Counted from the stretch's first letter, positions 35,014-46,445 are shown. The stretch is 64,000 nt of DNA from Labyrinthula sp. Ha (GCA_015227615.1 JAALGZ010000053.1:1-64000), one strand, 5' to 3'. The notes: a model not told the origin generated them from the letters alone. A program made the numbers and translations.

Positions 35014-37602
35014 TCAGTTGAAGATGAGATCTAAGGCGTTCAAGGTTTCGCTGACTCTGTATCGGCCTTTTTCTTCAACTAGTTGCCGTAAAGATACAGC
35101 TTCCTTTGCACTTGAACCCTGTGGAAAATTTTTCTTCAGTTGTGCCTTCTCTTCTAGACTAAGAAAAGACAATGCAGCTGTTATAAAGCCAGTGACACCA
35201 TCTTTCGCACAATCATAGGCAAACTCTGAAAAACCTACCGCCTCTCCATCAACGAAAACGAAACAGTTCTCTTTCTTTGTCGATTTATTGACGGCCTTGT
35301 ATTTCCCCATATCAGAATTGAGGCTCAAATAAGAAAATTCCAGTTTCTTGTTCCTGGCAAGAGTAGTTGAAGCTTCGTTTAAATGAAACAAATTTTGTTC
35401 ATCCTCGTCCCAACCTTGCTGATTGTACACACTAATGTCTAGTTTTCCATTCACTCGGAGCTTTGAGAATACTTCGTATAGCGAAATAAGACAATCCTTA
35501 TCAAGTTTGTTCCTGCTAACATGAAATCTTTCTAGCCTTGGTGCATTTTCTAGAAGCTTAATTAAGGAAGTTAAATTTTTTCCTGTTAGCCCTACTTCAG
35601 TAAATTCAAATGTAATGAAATTCTTTAAACAAAGCGACTCAAGCAATAAGTTATTTGCCTCTGGTTCAATATTTGGACTGAATTGCAAACAAAAATATTC
35701 CAGAGACATGTTTTGACTCAAATAATCACAAAGTACATCAAAATTCTTTCCAGAAAAGTTGTTTTCTGAAAAATGTATTCTCTTGGCCTTACAGTTACCT
35801 TCTAGCATTGCTTGAAAAAGATTTTTTGCTGCAAGGGGAGAAATTGAACTTCCACTAAACTCAAAGTAGTTCAAATAAGGAAGTTTTTCAAAAAGGTTAC
35901 TTTCCAGAATATATGACATTCCTTTGCTTGTGATACCACCAAAACCCAAATTTAACTCAACAATTTTTAACTTTTTTGAGAACCCTGTTCTTAGTACTGT
36001 TTCAAAAAACACTTCACTTTCTAAATACCGAAGTATAAACTTTATATCTTGAGCTTCTTCCAAGTTTTGAGAGTCAATAAACGCTTCATTTCTCTCGGCA
36101 CACAATACTAGGAGTTTCTTATCACCATCAAACTCTTCCCATTCATCTCTAAAAACATTTTTCTCTGCTCTTTTCTCTAGAATAACTGTTGCTTTCTCTA
36201 CAGTATTAACATTTTGCCACATTCTCTTAATTTCAAAAGTTCTTTTTTTTTTTTTAAGTGCTCGAAATAACACGAAAAGAGGAAAATAATCCAGCCAAGC
36301 TTGAAAAGAAAAAACAATTTCTCTAAAAACATAGATCCAATAAAGCAAGGTAATTGTACTAACACTAAACATAATAATATTCGCAAGGTCTTCAGAGAAC
36401 ATTTTATGCCTTGTAAACAACAGCGCCGTAGATAGAAGGATAACATTACTTAACCTTGTGAAAATATCAATCTGATTTAGTTCTTGGTTCACATAAGGTA
36501 ATCTTACATACAGTATAAAATATACAAAAAGAATTATTGCAAGTGAGCTTAAACCGCCGTTCAAATTGATACCATCTTCTTCAACATTGAAAACTTTGCT
36601 TGATGTTGTAAGTGCTATTTTCTCAGCCAAGAACAAAATTTGCAACCACTTAAATTGCTCTTGATATCCTTCTAAATTCTTGTAAAATCCTGATACTGGA
36701 GGATATTTTCCTACCAGTCCAATGTATTTTAAGTTCTTCTCTCCTTTGCGCAGACTCTTGAAAACAATAAAGTAAAAGATGATTAGAAAAAGCACAATAG
36801 AAAATCCAACTACCGAAAAAACAGCTGTGATAACTAAGTTGTCATTATCTGTGATTAGGTTCGTAGTAATTGAAACAACAGGGGTTAAAGAACTTGCAGA
36901 TAGAACACTGTATACTTGAATTTCAAAATTCCAGAAAGAATATCTGGCGAATCTTGGAAATGATCCATTTGCAACTTTTTCTGCAATCCAGATGTTTTCT
37001 TTGTAGTAATGACGAAATCTCTGAAACAAATCAAAAGAAAAAATGTAGCCAAAGAATACTAGGCACAGTTTCCAATATTCCACATCCAAAATTGACAACG
37101 GAACCGCGGTAATTAAAAAAATTAGTGAGAAGAAAATTGTTTTGTATGAATAAAATATTCTTGGCTTCGGGTTCGCCTCTGTAGTATTCTCTCTTAGTTT
37201 TGCAGATTCACAGGCAACGAAGATCAACAAGTGGATGAAGATGGGGAATAAAAAAACTGCCGTAAAAACAGCAACTCCATCTTGAAGTCCAAGGTTGAAG
37301 TTGATTTCCGGCACAAGTACGTTTCTAAGCCAAGAAACCGAATTTAGCCATTGTTGAGGATAGTTGATCCCGTTTAAAATGATTAGAGAAACCTGTTGTA
37401 GATAGAAAACAAACATCATGACCAAAACTTGAAGGAAATCCATTGCAGCTGTTTTCCTTTCGGCATTATCTTCACGTCCTTGAAGAAAATCTTTTCTTCG
37501 AATGCAAAGGAATAACCTTGCTATCACAGCACCGAATGAACGGAGCTTAGAAGAATTGCTCCTACTATCGGGCAAAGCGAAGGCCAGTGTTTCTTCTTTC
37601 AT
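35014..37602 (-). CDS. Multi-pass membrane protein with C-terminal leucine-rich repeats
   Basis: An 862-residue single-exon gene; an in-frame TAA lies directly before the ATG, so the start is firm. After a basic N-terminus of about 50 residues come roughly eight to ten hydrophobic segments between residues 55 and 450 (for example LQVLVMMFVFYLQQVSLIIL, FSVVGFSIVLFLIIFYFIVF and SSLAIILFVYFILYV). A charged linker (about 455-540) leads into RI-type leucine-rich repeats (about 540-740; LKIVELNLGFGGITSKGMSY, AKRIHFSENNFSGKNFDVL, LERFHVSRNKLDKDCLISLY). A mixed tail of about 120 residues follows. The membrane part resembles the polytopic region found behind ectodomains in large protist surface proteins, but here there is no ectodomain or signal peptide. 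The LRRs are most likely cytosolic and bind a partner protein. The exact function is unknown. Confidence 0.88.
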   Translation of the reverse strand: MKEETLAFALPDSRSNSSKLRSFGAVIARLFLCIRRKDFLQGREDNAERKTAAMDFLQVLVMMFVFYLQQVSLIILNGINYPQQWLNSVSWLRNVLVPEINFNLGLQDGVAVFTAVFLFPIFIHLLIFVACESAKLRENTTEANPKPRIFYSYKTIFFSLIFLITAVPLSILDVEYWKLCLVFFGYIFSFDLFQRFRHYYKENIWIAEKVANGSFPRFARYSFWNFEIQVYSVLSASSLTPVVSITTNLITDNDNLVITAVFSVVGFSIVLFLIIFYFIVFKSLRKGEKNLKYIGLVGKYPPVSGFYKNLEGYQEQFKWLQILFLAEKIALTTSSKVFNVEEDGINLNGGLSSLAIILFVYFILYVRLPYVNQELNQIDIFTRLSNVILLSTALLFTRHKMFSEDLANIIMFSVSTITLLYWIYVFREIVFSFQAWLDYFPLFVLFRALKKKKRTFEIKRMWQNVNTVEKATVILEKRAEKNVFRDEWEEFDGDKKLLVLCAERNEAFIDSQNLEEAQDIKFILRYLESEVFFETVLRTGFSKKLKIVELNLGFGGITSKGMSYILESNLFEKLPYLNYFEFSGSSISPLAAKNLFQAMLEGNCKAKRIHFSENNFSGKNFDVLCDYLSQNMSLEYFCLQFSPNIEPEANNLLLESLCLKNFITFEFTEVGLTGKNLTSLIKLLENAPRLERFHVSRNKLDKDCLISLYEVFSKLRVNGKLDISVYNQQGWDEDEQNLFHLNEASTTLARNKKLEFSYLSLNSDMGKYKAVNKSTKKENCFVFVDGEAVGFSEFAYDCAKDGVTGFITAALSFLSLEEKAQLKKNFPQGSSAKEAVSLRQLVEEKGRYRVSETLNALDLIFN

Positions 37603-40600
37603 TTAGAGCGGTGTATAATCAGTAGTTTCTTGGTATTTGGTTTATTAATTCCTGGTGGGATCCCAATTTTCGTAAAAGCAGCATACGGCTAATGTCTCGT
37701 GTTCTTTATTTCAGTCTTTCAAAGTTATATTCCTTAACGGACAGGGATAAACATGAAATCTTATTGGTCAAATTGAATTGTGTCCAATCAATCATGGTTC
37801 TTACATTAAACCTTGGCCGGGATGTCTTTCTTGTCTCGTGATATATGAATATGGTTCATATATAAATATATCTTGCTCTTTCCTAAAAACACCCAGTCTC
37901 TAAGTTATATGCTTAATGAGAATGTTAAAAACCAAGCTTCTCTCGAGAAGATCTCGTCATCTTGTTGAAAATTCCTACCATACGTAATTGATATGCCCTC
38001 TTTGGATTCACTATTATCCCTATCTTGCAGGGAAAAGGGTGGGACTTAGGGGGTGTGAGCAATGTATATTTCGAGAACCTGAATACGTTTTCCTCAAATA
38101 CGTGATATTTTTTTTAATAAAATCCTACTACATTCAACAGCATTTTGTGAAAACATTTGTTGCGTTATAGTAAGATAACTATTTAGTACACATATACTCA
38201 ATTAAACCAAAACATGAGTTGAATATCTTAAATTTGTCATCGTTTATTTCATGCTTCTTTGTATTCGGATTAGTGGCTCTCAGGCTGATCTGAATCCGCT
38301 GGAGCAAGTACGACGCAAGCTTCTTCTCCAACATGCTCCACCTCACTAGCATGGTCAACTCTTGCAATTATACTCTTGTCCTCCTCATACACAATCATTT
38401 CACAATAAACCTCAACTGAGTTTCTTTTCTGTTGTGATACAAAACCTGAAAAACGTTGAATCATTTAAACCTTTGACTGGGTATACCATTGCAAAAGTAG
38501 GATTATGGTTACCTAAACCCTGCTCAACTAGATGAACCATTTCCAGACGCCCCATGCACCGTGAACACACCTACCTTCTATCTCAATTTTCTTGATTTCA
38601 ACTAATTGAAATGCTACTAACTTTTTTTATTTCATTCAAACGAAAGTGATTGTTGCTCTAGAAGTTTAATTCTGATCAACTTCAGAGCTGACGCGTTTAC
38701 TTATTTTTAAGTCTTCAAGTGCCTCAGGTTTGACATATCTAGTACTCCATTCTGATTTGCTGCTACTTTTCTAACTATTATTTCTCTAAAATTTTCCTGT
38801 TGAGATTGATAAAATCTTAGCAAGTTAGATTGAAAAATAATTATTATTATTAACTATTACTACAAGATTGGGACTCATGCCCCGAAAAGAACAATGTTTT
38901 TACACCTCAGGAAAGCCGTCAACAAATTAGCCATGTGGTCCGCCTGAACTCTATTCCCGGACCATATTTACATTTATGAAGGTTTCCATATGGTGCAAAA
39001 TTAAATATTCATTTAACCACTCGGACTAGCAGCATGTGGTCCAATGTTGTATTTAATGTCAATTGATTATCATTCTAAAGAAATATTTTTTTATTTAAGC
39101 CAATATTCCATATTTGAACTTCATAATTAGAATCAAAATGAAGTTCTTTGGATCTTTGATAATTAAATCAGAGTTCTTGCAGATTCCTATTTAAGATCTG
39201 CCCTTGGTCAATTTTCAAAACTAAATCCGAATCTTCAAATGTAAGAAATATTCTATCTAAAATGAAGATACCTTTATCTAAGAGTACTTCGAAGAAGTAT
39301 TATCAGAAAAAAAAACTCTATATGTTGAATGAAACTGCTCCGCTGCGTTTTAGACTAGCTGCAAACTCCTTTAAAGATTCATCATTATCGAAACGAGCTA
39401 TAATACTTCCCACCATAGTACTACAACCCTCCCAAATGTACTATTGCACTTTTCGAGGCCTTTATGAGCTCTCATAGAATAATTTGTCAGGAAAGCTTGT
39501 TCAAATTGTTTAAATGCCAATACAATCTTCCGTGACGTTTCTTCTACAATTTTCTTTATGCCTATGAACTTCTCCTTGAACTATTTTAAACAGGTTTCTA
39601 ATCTTTTACTTTATTAACAATGGGTGGTGGGCCTTGATTCACGCTTGTTTCCTGTCGAGATTCCCAGCATCCACACTAAGACCAAAGCGCAATGTATATG
39701 ATTAGCATCCACTAGAGCTACATATAACTTATTCTCAATGCAGTATTGTCATTGATCAAAGTTCCAATTCCTGTTCCGGAATAAACTTCTACTTGTCGAG
39801 AAGAACTTTCTCGCCTTACAGAGGCAAGAATTTTGGTTTTGTGTTGCGAGTTCCAGACAAGACAAGTGATTTTGTTTCTCTTGCTCTAAGCTTGGTATAT
39901 TTAAGATCGGTGTGATCAATGATAAAATCCACATCTACCGAATTTGGTTCATATAAGAAACTTAGGTAAACCGAACACTGCCGTCAGAGAAACTAGTTTG
40001 GTTTAGTCCATTTCGACAGTTAGGTTTGTCCAGCGCTTCAGGATAAAAACCTAGTTTTCTAATAAAACTTTTAGAATACTATTATAAAACAAAAACTATT
40101 AGGCTCTTGTCTTCTTTGATGTAGAGTGATCGCTTCCGGTTGAAAATGTTATAGTTCTTAATTAGTTGACCACATAATCCTTTATGTTGTACTCAACAAA
40201 GATAGAAGACGATCTTAACCACGCGATATCCCAATGCAGTAAAGGTAAAATTCATGTGGAACTAAAGGTATGATGCACTCTACCAATATAGGTAACCCTC
40301 TATCTAGTCTAATTTTATATGGACAACAAAATGCAATACCTTCGTCAATAAATCAAAATTAATCTCTCGTATTATTTCGTTGACTGGTTTATTCAAGAGT
40401 GTACTATAGGATCCGATAAACCAGGGTAAGAAAATGTCCAAACTTACTTGCCAGTGGAAATTGTTAAAAATTTTCTTGATCTACAGAATAAGAAAACCTC
40501 ATTAGAATAAAGCAACATATATATATATTATCTTTGAATACTTCAAATACTGTCGATAAGATCGCTTTAATTGTCATGTTAAGAAGTACACTTTGTTCGT

Positions 40601-43166
40601 TTATATTTTAGTATGGCAATGTTCGTATTATTTATTATTAAAGACCTCTATTTTTTTACTAACAATTTTCACAGTTGAACCATATTTTTTACCTGTCTTC
40701 TATTTAGGAAAAAGGTAACGGAATTATGGATTACCTTTATTTTTTTTTCGAATAAGCTTTCAAATTCTTGACTTTTCGTGGTATGCTTAAATTAACGCCC
40801 CATCGCTGTCACGCCTTTAATAATATAGCTCTGGTGTTTCATAAAACAAGATTTAAACTTCGTATATTACTAAAATAAGCTTTGTTGCGAATGTGTCATA
40901 ACAATGAATAATTCATGTACCAGTGATTGTTATTTCTCATCACCTTCTTTGCAGTATCATTAAACCATTTCTCTTGCATAGAGCATATTTTCTCCCTAAA
41001 GGCAGATACCTTTTTCAACGATTATAAAAAATATGAAAACTTGTTGTTGTCGTACTAGCTCATTTCAAATCTCTATTTCCCATTATTATAACTTTTAATT
41101 AAGCTAATATTCTTGTTTTTTGATAACTACATTTATTTCTGTGTAGTATTTCCGTACATATTATATGAAATTGAAGAAAATTTCTCGAACTGAAGATCTT
41201 ATCAAATTTTTAGCAGTTTCCCAAAGTGTGATAGCGGGGACATAGTTTACATCGGTGTGAGTGTTTTTTAGACTCACTGAAAATTTGTTCAACTTACATT
41301 AATGAAACCGAAATTAACCCTGTACGAAGAAAACAACATATGATTGAATTAGAGAGTCGTAACTTCCGAAATACCTTCCACCTCATCTAGACACAATTTT
41401 TCCCGTATTATTATGTGCAAAATTAATGAGGAAATACCACATGAAATCCATATCCAAAAATATCGCCCAATTGGAAAATAATGTGCACTTAGCTAAAGCT
41501 CAGAGAAACTAATCCCTGGAACTCCGACACCTCATAATCACCAACTCGAATGAAGAGACTCGTTTACCTCAATCATTGCACTGTCTTCGGTGCAGAGTAT
41601 GAAATCAAAAGTGTAAAATCAAGAATGTAACATCAGTTAAGAATTTTCCCATAGAATATTCTACATTCTCTAAGAGTTAATCATAATTGATAACGCCAGA
41701 CATAAAAAAAAAGAAGAACTACAAGACTGTAAGAATAGCAATACTATTCGTTCCTCTCTATCTATAGATTTTAGAACACAGTAGAATGCAACGAAATCAC
41801 TGTTTGATTCCAATATTTGGGATCTTCATGTTAACCATCACAACACGAATCAATAAGTCAAATTAACAACACTATAACAGAATTTTGACTTTCTATTATT
41901 AAATTTGGGACGTATTTTGTTTGATTCTGATAATTCACCAGCTGTCTTGATTGATTAATCATAATCACCGACAATCATGAACAAATTGGGCCACATGGGT
42001 TTGCGAAAAATGAGGTAAATAGCATTATACCGCTCTCTAATTGTATGAGGAGTTTCATAAGGTGAGATTTATGGTACATACTTAGTATGCCGGAACAATC
42101 CGGGGGAGTGTAGCCAACCTTGCCAGGATCTAAATAAGACTTATGAATAAAGCAAACTATTTTTTATCATTTGAAGTAAGGTTGTTTAGCCAAATTCAGT
42201 GATAAATAGAGTAAAATGTGACTTATTTCTCATGGATTCAAATATAGGATATCTTTTTGATAGACAGAATTAAACTAAGAATCACTTCTTTCTTGGTAAT
42301 TCTTCTCAGTGTGTAGCCCTCAGCAAAGTTAAATAGCTAATTCCTTAAGCAGTTTGCTTTTAGGCTTGAAGAATATGTATGAATCTACCTCAAAATCCTA
42401 GCTCAAGCAGAATTTTGCTTTTAAATGAGATAATCAAACAATATATTATTAGTGTTCTTTAGAATCGAGGCTAGCTATCTTGTTTCTTTTGCAAATGCCA
42501 AAGATTTTGCCAAGCTAATTGGTTTGATTAAGATAGAGATAAATATAAACATATTAATATTAGCAATTCAAGCCAGTAAATATAAATACAAGTTTGTATC
42601 CTGACTTTTTGCTTCTTTTTATTCTTGCTGAAGGCAATGCTAATTTGAGTAGGTCTTAAGAATCCAGAATACTATACATAACTGTCCACTAGCTTTTCAA
42701 ACCTCAAGAAAATTAAAATGTTTCTCCATCTTAACTGTAGTCTCATATCCCTTCATGGTTAAGTTGGATGATGCCCATCTCAACTCCTAACAAAGGGTCA
42801 CTCACCAGATTAAAAATAAAAAACTTTGTTCTAACACTACAGCGGGCATGAACTTCATAAACCCCCAAGTTTCTAACTTCTAAGCATGCACCACCTACAA
42901 CAACATGATCCAGTAGTAATATCCTATAAAGAAGAGAACTATACCTTACTTTAAGCTTTACTTTCTAGTCATTTGATGTTGTCTCTACTCCTTCCTAAAA
43001 TAGGACAATGGTTGGACAAATATAAACAATTGAACCAATCATATTTCAAACTGCAGTGAATATCTGGGACATTGGTACAGATGGTACATCTCTTTTACTT
43101 TATAAGAAACTGTCCAATCCCACCAAGCACCCAAATTAAATCAATCAGACAGATTTGAAGTCAACT
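37603..43166. other. Gene-poor stretch with possible exon fragments
   Basis: About 5.6 kb without a long open frame. Between 38270 and 39400 several short minus-strand pieces read like protein (see the separate entry). The remainder, 39500-43100, holds nothing I can identify. Confidence 0.45.
38270..38445 (-). other. Possible terminal exon of an unrecognised gene
   Basis: A minus-strand block less AT-rich than its surroundings. It is preceded by TTTTTCAG, as expected of a splice acceptor, and stays open for about 58 codons to a stop. The translation is acidic (CEMIVYEEDKSIIARVDHAS and onwards, ending DSDQPESH). Upstream on the same strand, pieces such as QSQQENFREIIVRK (near 38800) and VGSIIARFDNDESLKEFAAS (near 39380) could be further exons or remnants. 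I cannot join them with confidence and do not recognise a family. Confidence 0.2.
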
Positions 43167-43466
43167 ATGGCCCTAAATCCAGCAGTTATAGTCATAGTTA
43201 CCTTGTTTGGAATTTATTTATTCGTGTTTAACTCTTGCCTTTGTTATCACTCTATCTACGAGCTTTGTTCGAAGAAACCTACCAAAGCTCAGGTGCCCGA
43301 AACTGAAGTGGATGACGTCGAAGACGGACTTCCAAAACCTGTTACTGATGAAGAAAGTGACTTAGAAAAAGGGGAAGAAAATATTAAACCATATAAAGGC
43401 AACCTAGATATGACAAGCGAAGGCGGGAGCGGAGCAGGTGCCGGAGTTCCTGCTCAAGCGCCTTAA
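43167..43466 (+). CDS. Small single-pass membrane protein, unknown
   Basis: 99 residues from the ATG at 43167; an upstream TTG in the same frame is not a likely start. Residues 5-28 are strongly hydrophobic (PAVIVIVTLFGIYLFVFNSC). After a short Cys-containing stretch comes a hydrophilic, acidic tail (EVDDVEDGLPK, DEESDLEKGEEN) that ends in a Gly/Ala/Pro-rich segment. This composition differs clearly from the surrounding noncoding DNA, which supports a real gene. It may be a signal-anchored protein with a short acidic tail. It is convergent with the WD40 gene, their stop codons being about 80 bp apart. No family is recognised. Confidence 0.6.
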   Translation: MALNPAVIVIVTLFGIYLFVFNSCLCYHSIYELCSKKPTKAQVPETEVDDVEDGLPKPVTDEESDLEKGEENIKPYKGNLDMTSEGGSGAGAGVPAQAP

Positions 43467-43543
43467 CTGGTCAGTAGTACACAAGCACTGAGCAGGACCA
43501 ATAGATTACAGTTGCCTTCAATGTATTATTCATCTAGTATACG

Positions 43544-44549
43544 TTATTCTTCTAATCTCCACTTAGTTATTTCTCCATTTTTGTGTCCAAAATAAACTCT
43601 TCCATCACCTCCAGATTCTAAACAAGACACCGCTCTCCCAAGATTCAACTTATAAGTTCTACGTCCAATCTTCAAGTCATAAAACTCTATTAAACCCTCA
43701 ACTTGTGCAGAAATTAAACATTCTCCTGGAAGCTCACTAATCATTCTCTTACAATATCTATTTCTAGATGGATTCCAAAATCTTTGAACTAAACCGGTTT
43801 TGGCAACACGCACATCATAAACCAATATTTCCCCATCTGCATCACTTGAGCAAAAAATACTTTGTTGATTCTGTAACCAGAAAAGATCTTTTACCTCTTT
43901 TCTGTGTCCAATTAGAGTTCTCAAGACGCTATAAATAAAAACTATAAAATTAGAACGTTGACGAAACTGTCCTTGGATCAAATATCTTTATTGTATGGTC
44001 GTCGGAGTAGGTTGCCATAAGAGTTTCAGACGCGTTAAACATCATTCCATTTAAACTCTTTGCGTGTGCTAACATTGATGCTTGTAAATTTATCTTATTC
44101 TCTGAGATATTCCATAACTTAACACTTTTATCCATAGATCCAGTGAAAAGTTTCAGTGATGACCCTACGGTGTGCTTTGAAATTAAATGCAAGCCAGTTA
44201 TTCGCTTATGATGCAATCTAGCTCTAAAAGCTCTACTTTGCACAGAGACTTTGTCCCACAGATGAAAAAACCCAGAGGTCGTTCCAGAATAGAGTATTGT
44301 ATTATTCAAAATATAAGATGATCCTATAACTGAGCATCCATCCCCACCTTTGCTGATAGTGCTTTGGAGTTGAACATCTTTTTGCTTTTTTTTATCAAAC
44401 CAGACGAAGTTTGAACCATTGTCTTGTCCAGCCAGAACACAGAAACTCTGCTCCTTTTGAGGGCTCTCTGTCACTTTAAATGCATGAAGGCAGGTGATTT
44501 TGAAGTGTTTAGAATTTATTGAAAAGCTTGCACTTCGATTAAATGTCAT
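43544..44549 (-). CDS. WD40-repeat protein, two exons
   Basis: A beta-propeller scaffold protein of 323 residues after splicing. Exon 1 is 44549-43963 and exon 2 is 43928-43544. WD-type motifs are visible in order: SGTTSGFFHLWDKVS, FTGSMDKSVKLWNISE, ATYSDDHTIKIFDPRT, then across the intron GHRKEVKDLFW ... SSDADGEILVYDVR, and FGHKNGEITKWRLEE at the C-terminus. The join restores the frame (587 nt plus 385 nt) and makes one continuous blade, IKIFDPRTVSVLRTLIGHRK, which supports the intron. About six to seven blades fit one propeller. The interaction partner is unknown. The ATG is about 110 bp from the tRNA gene that starts on the other strand. Confidence 0.87.
43929..43962 (-). other. 34-nt GT-AG intron in the WD40 gene
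   Basis: Begins GTCAACG, ends TTTATAG, and contains TTCTAAT, a plausible branch-point sequence, about 20 nt before the acceptor. It has an in-frame stop when read through, and its length is not a multiple of three, so retention would break the protein. The flanking exons join in the same WD40 blade. Confidence 0.82.
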
Positions 44550-44659
44550 CTAGAATCATTCTAACGAATATCTTCAACATTAGAATTTCCAATATCTCTC
44601 TAGGTATATTACGATAGTTCATGATACTTTTATATAAGTATTATGAATCTGTAGAGATA

Positions 44660-44732
44660 TCTTCCATAGCTCAGTTGGCTAGAGCGTTCGGCTGTTAACC
44701 GAGAGGTCGGTGGTTCAAGCCCGCCTGGAAGA
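44660..44732 (+). tRNA. tRNA-Asn (GTT anticodon)
   Basis: 73 nt and intronless, with all four stems: acceptor TCTTCCA/TGGAAGA, D stem GCTC/GAGC, anticodon stem TTCGG/CCGAG with loop CTGTTAA, T stem GGTGG/CCGCC with loop TTCAAGC. The A box (TAGCTCAGTTGG) and B box (GGTTCAAGCCC) are good. A short T run (44734-44738) follows as polymerase III terminator. No CCA is encoded, as expected for a eukaryotic nuclear gene. Confidence 0.97.
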
Positions 44733-44733
44733 A

Positions 44734-44738
44734 TTTTT
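44734..44738 (+). terminator. Polymerase III T-run terminator
   Basis: TTTTT begins two nucleotides after the tRNA-Asn discriminator end. Confidence 0.75.
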
Positions 44739-45014
44739 ATTTATAAATCCGAGCAAAACTCTGAACAAGAAGAGGAATAAATAGAATGCGCAAAACTAAT
44801 AGAAATTTGTCTTCGTAGAAATTACACGAATGATATTATAATTTCTATGTTTAGTGAGTTATATTCATTTTCTGTTGCTTTGAATCTTGTTTTGAGGAAC
44901 TTGAACAGAAGAAACAAGGACAATATACGTTAAGGTAGTTCTCATGAAATCTGACCGCAACATTACATAACTAACGCTATCTGCTCCAAAAATATACTAA
45001 GGATATCATTAAAA

Positions 45015-46445
45015 TTACAAGGCTTCCTCAAGTAAGTTAAAATCTATTTCGTCACCTACAAACTGCCTATACTTAATGGTTTGCTTAAACCTCGGAAAAC
45101 TATTTGTGCTCATTAGTTGATATACTTCCCTAATTGCTTCGTCGAATAAATCCTCTTCTACGACGGTGCCCTTTATCTTTTTCTTTATATTTTCAGAAAT
45201 CTCATAGCCTACATTAATAGGCGCAAAATATTGAAATGATGTTTGAGACCCAGTATCAATCCAACGACTAACGATATTCTTAGCAATAGTTTTACTTGTT
45301 GTTGTTCCTACCTGGTCAAATTTCTGTTTCCACTTCGTTGCAACTAGATAAAAATTTAAATTCTCAATTGAAAGTTCATATATCATATAGCTTCGAAATA
45401 CTTTCAAACCAGTATCTGACTCCAACAACTGTTTCAGAGAAACATTTTTTTCTTCTATTATTTTTTTTCTAGCAAAAATAACTTTTAATGGAAGAACAAT
45501 TGCAATGAAAAAGCCAAAAGCAAAACCAATATCAAATAAAGCTCCAGGAGCAAAGTTAGAAGTTTCTGTTGCATCATAAGTTTTGGAGAAGTATCTAAGA
45601 AGAGTAACAGGGATTCCAAAAAGAAGAGGAACTGCTATGGATATCTTAATTTCGTACATAAAGTTATAGGGATCAGGTCTATCTTTGGTTACCTTATGAA
45701 TATAAAGTGAAAAACACAAACCACCAATTCCATAAAGAGAAATCAAAATGTTATTTGCAAAGTATGCTTCTGTCGTCAAGGTTGTACATCCAGCACCAAA
45801 AGTACATAATAAAACAGCTTGTACAGCCGAAAGTGCAAGACTAAACAAAACAACGAGAGAAAAGATCTTCAACTTGTTTTTCTTTTGTATCAATTTTCCT
45901 AGCCTTTCTAACTCATTTTCATCCTTCTGATAACGAGATTCTTGTTTTGTATCTTCTGTTTCTAAAGAAGGTCGTTGTTGTGGAGTTGATTTCTTTTGAG
46001 TTGTCTTGTTTAAAGAAGCATAATATTCAAGAGACTGTTTTTGAAAAAGTTTGAAAGACAACTTATTAAATTTCACTTGCAAAAACCATTGCCAGACTCT
46101 AAAAATTTGTACTGACAAGAACAATGGGACAATCGAAGAGTAAGGAAAGACATACTGAAAGCAGCTTACAGACTCAACAATATTCTGGTCCATTCTCAAA
46201 AAAGGTCCAACCAACACATTAAAACCCCAGGAAATACAAAGCACAAACACATGAAATTTTGACCTTTGCACAAGAGTCGGATAGTTTTTATTCTCAAATG
46301 TAAACCATAAAACGAGGGAGATTACAATGACAGAAAAGATGAAGACTACACAAAAAAGACTAAAGACTTTGAAACCAGAAGTATAGGTGATTAAAACACA
46401 AAGTTCTTCTTCTGTTGTATTTTTCATATTTAGGTTTTCCAACAT
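45015..46445 (-). CDS. 7TM-RGS protein, copy A
   Basis: A 476-residue single-exon gene joining a seven-transmembrane region to a C-terminal RGS domain, the layout of plant AtRGS1 and many protist receptors. Such proteins are expected to speed GTP hydrolysis on a G-alpha subunit at the plasma membrane. Hydrophobic segments lie at about 25-50, 63-83, 95-124, 193-214, 228-249, 265-285 and 298-324. A charged loop of 65-70 residues (125-192) separates segments 3 and 4. The RGS domain spans about 337-470 and starts with LLESDTGLKVFRSYMIYELS, followed by the ENLNFY helix. Two ATGs are possible; the paralogue aligns with the second (Met7, position 46427), while the first has the same AAAC context as the paralogue's start. 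Large parts are nearly identical to copy B, 8.4 kb away in the same orientation. Confidence 0.9.
   Translation of the reverse strand: MLENLNMKNTTEEELCVLITYTSGFKVFSLFCVVFIFSVIVISLVLWFTFENKNYPTLVQRSKFHVFVLCISWGFNVLVGPFLRMDQNIVESVSCFQYVFPYSSIVPLFLSVQIFRVWQWFLQVKFNKLSFKLFQKQSLEYYASLNKTTQKKSTPQQRPSLETEDTKQESRYQKDENELERLGKLIQKKNKLKIFSLVVLFSLALSAVQAVLLCTFGAGCTTLTTEAYFANNILISLYGIGGLCFSLYIHKVTKDRPDPYNFMYEIKISIAVPLLFGIPVTLLRYFSKTYDATETSNFAPGALFDIGFAFGFFIAIVLPLKVIFARKKIIEEKNVSLKQLLESDTGLKVFRSYMIYELSIENLNFYLVATKWKQKFDQVGTTTSKTIAKNIVSRWIDTGSQTSFQYFAPINVGYEISENIKKKIKGTVVEEDLFDEAIREVYQLMSTNSFPRFKQTIKYRQFVGDEIDFNLLEEAL

Noticed and set aside
45748-45930. Identical 60-codon plus-strand frames inside both 7TM-RGS genes (here and at 54210-54392)
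   Set aside because: Antisense shadows. They are identical only because the sense genes are nearly identical there.
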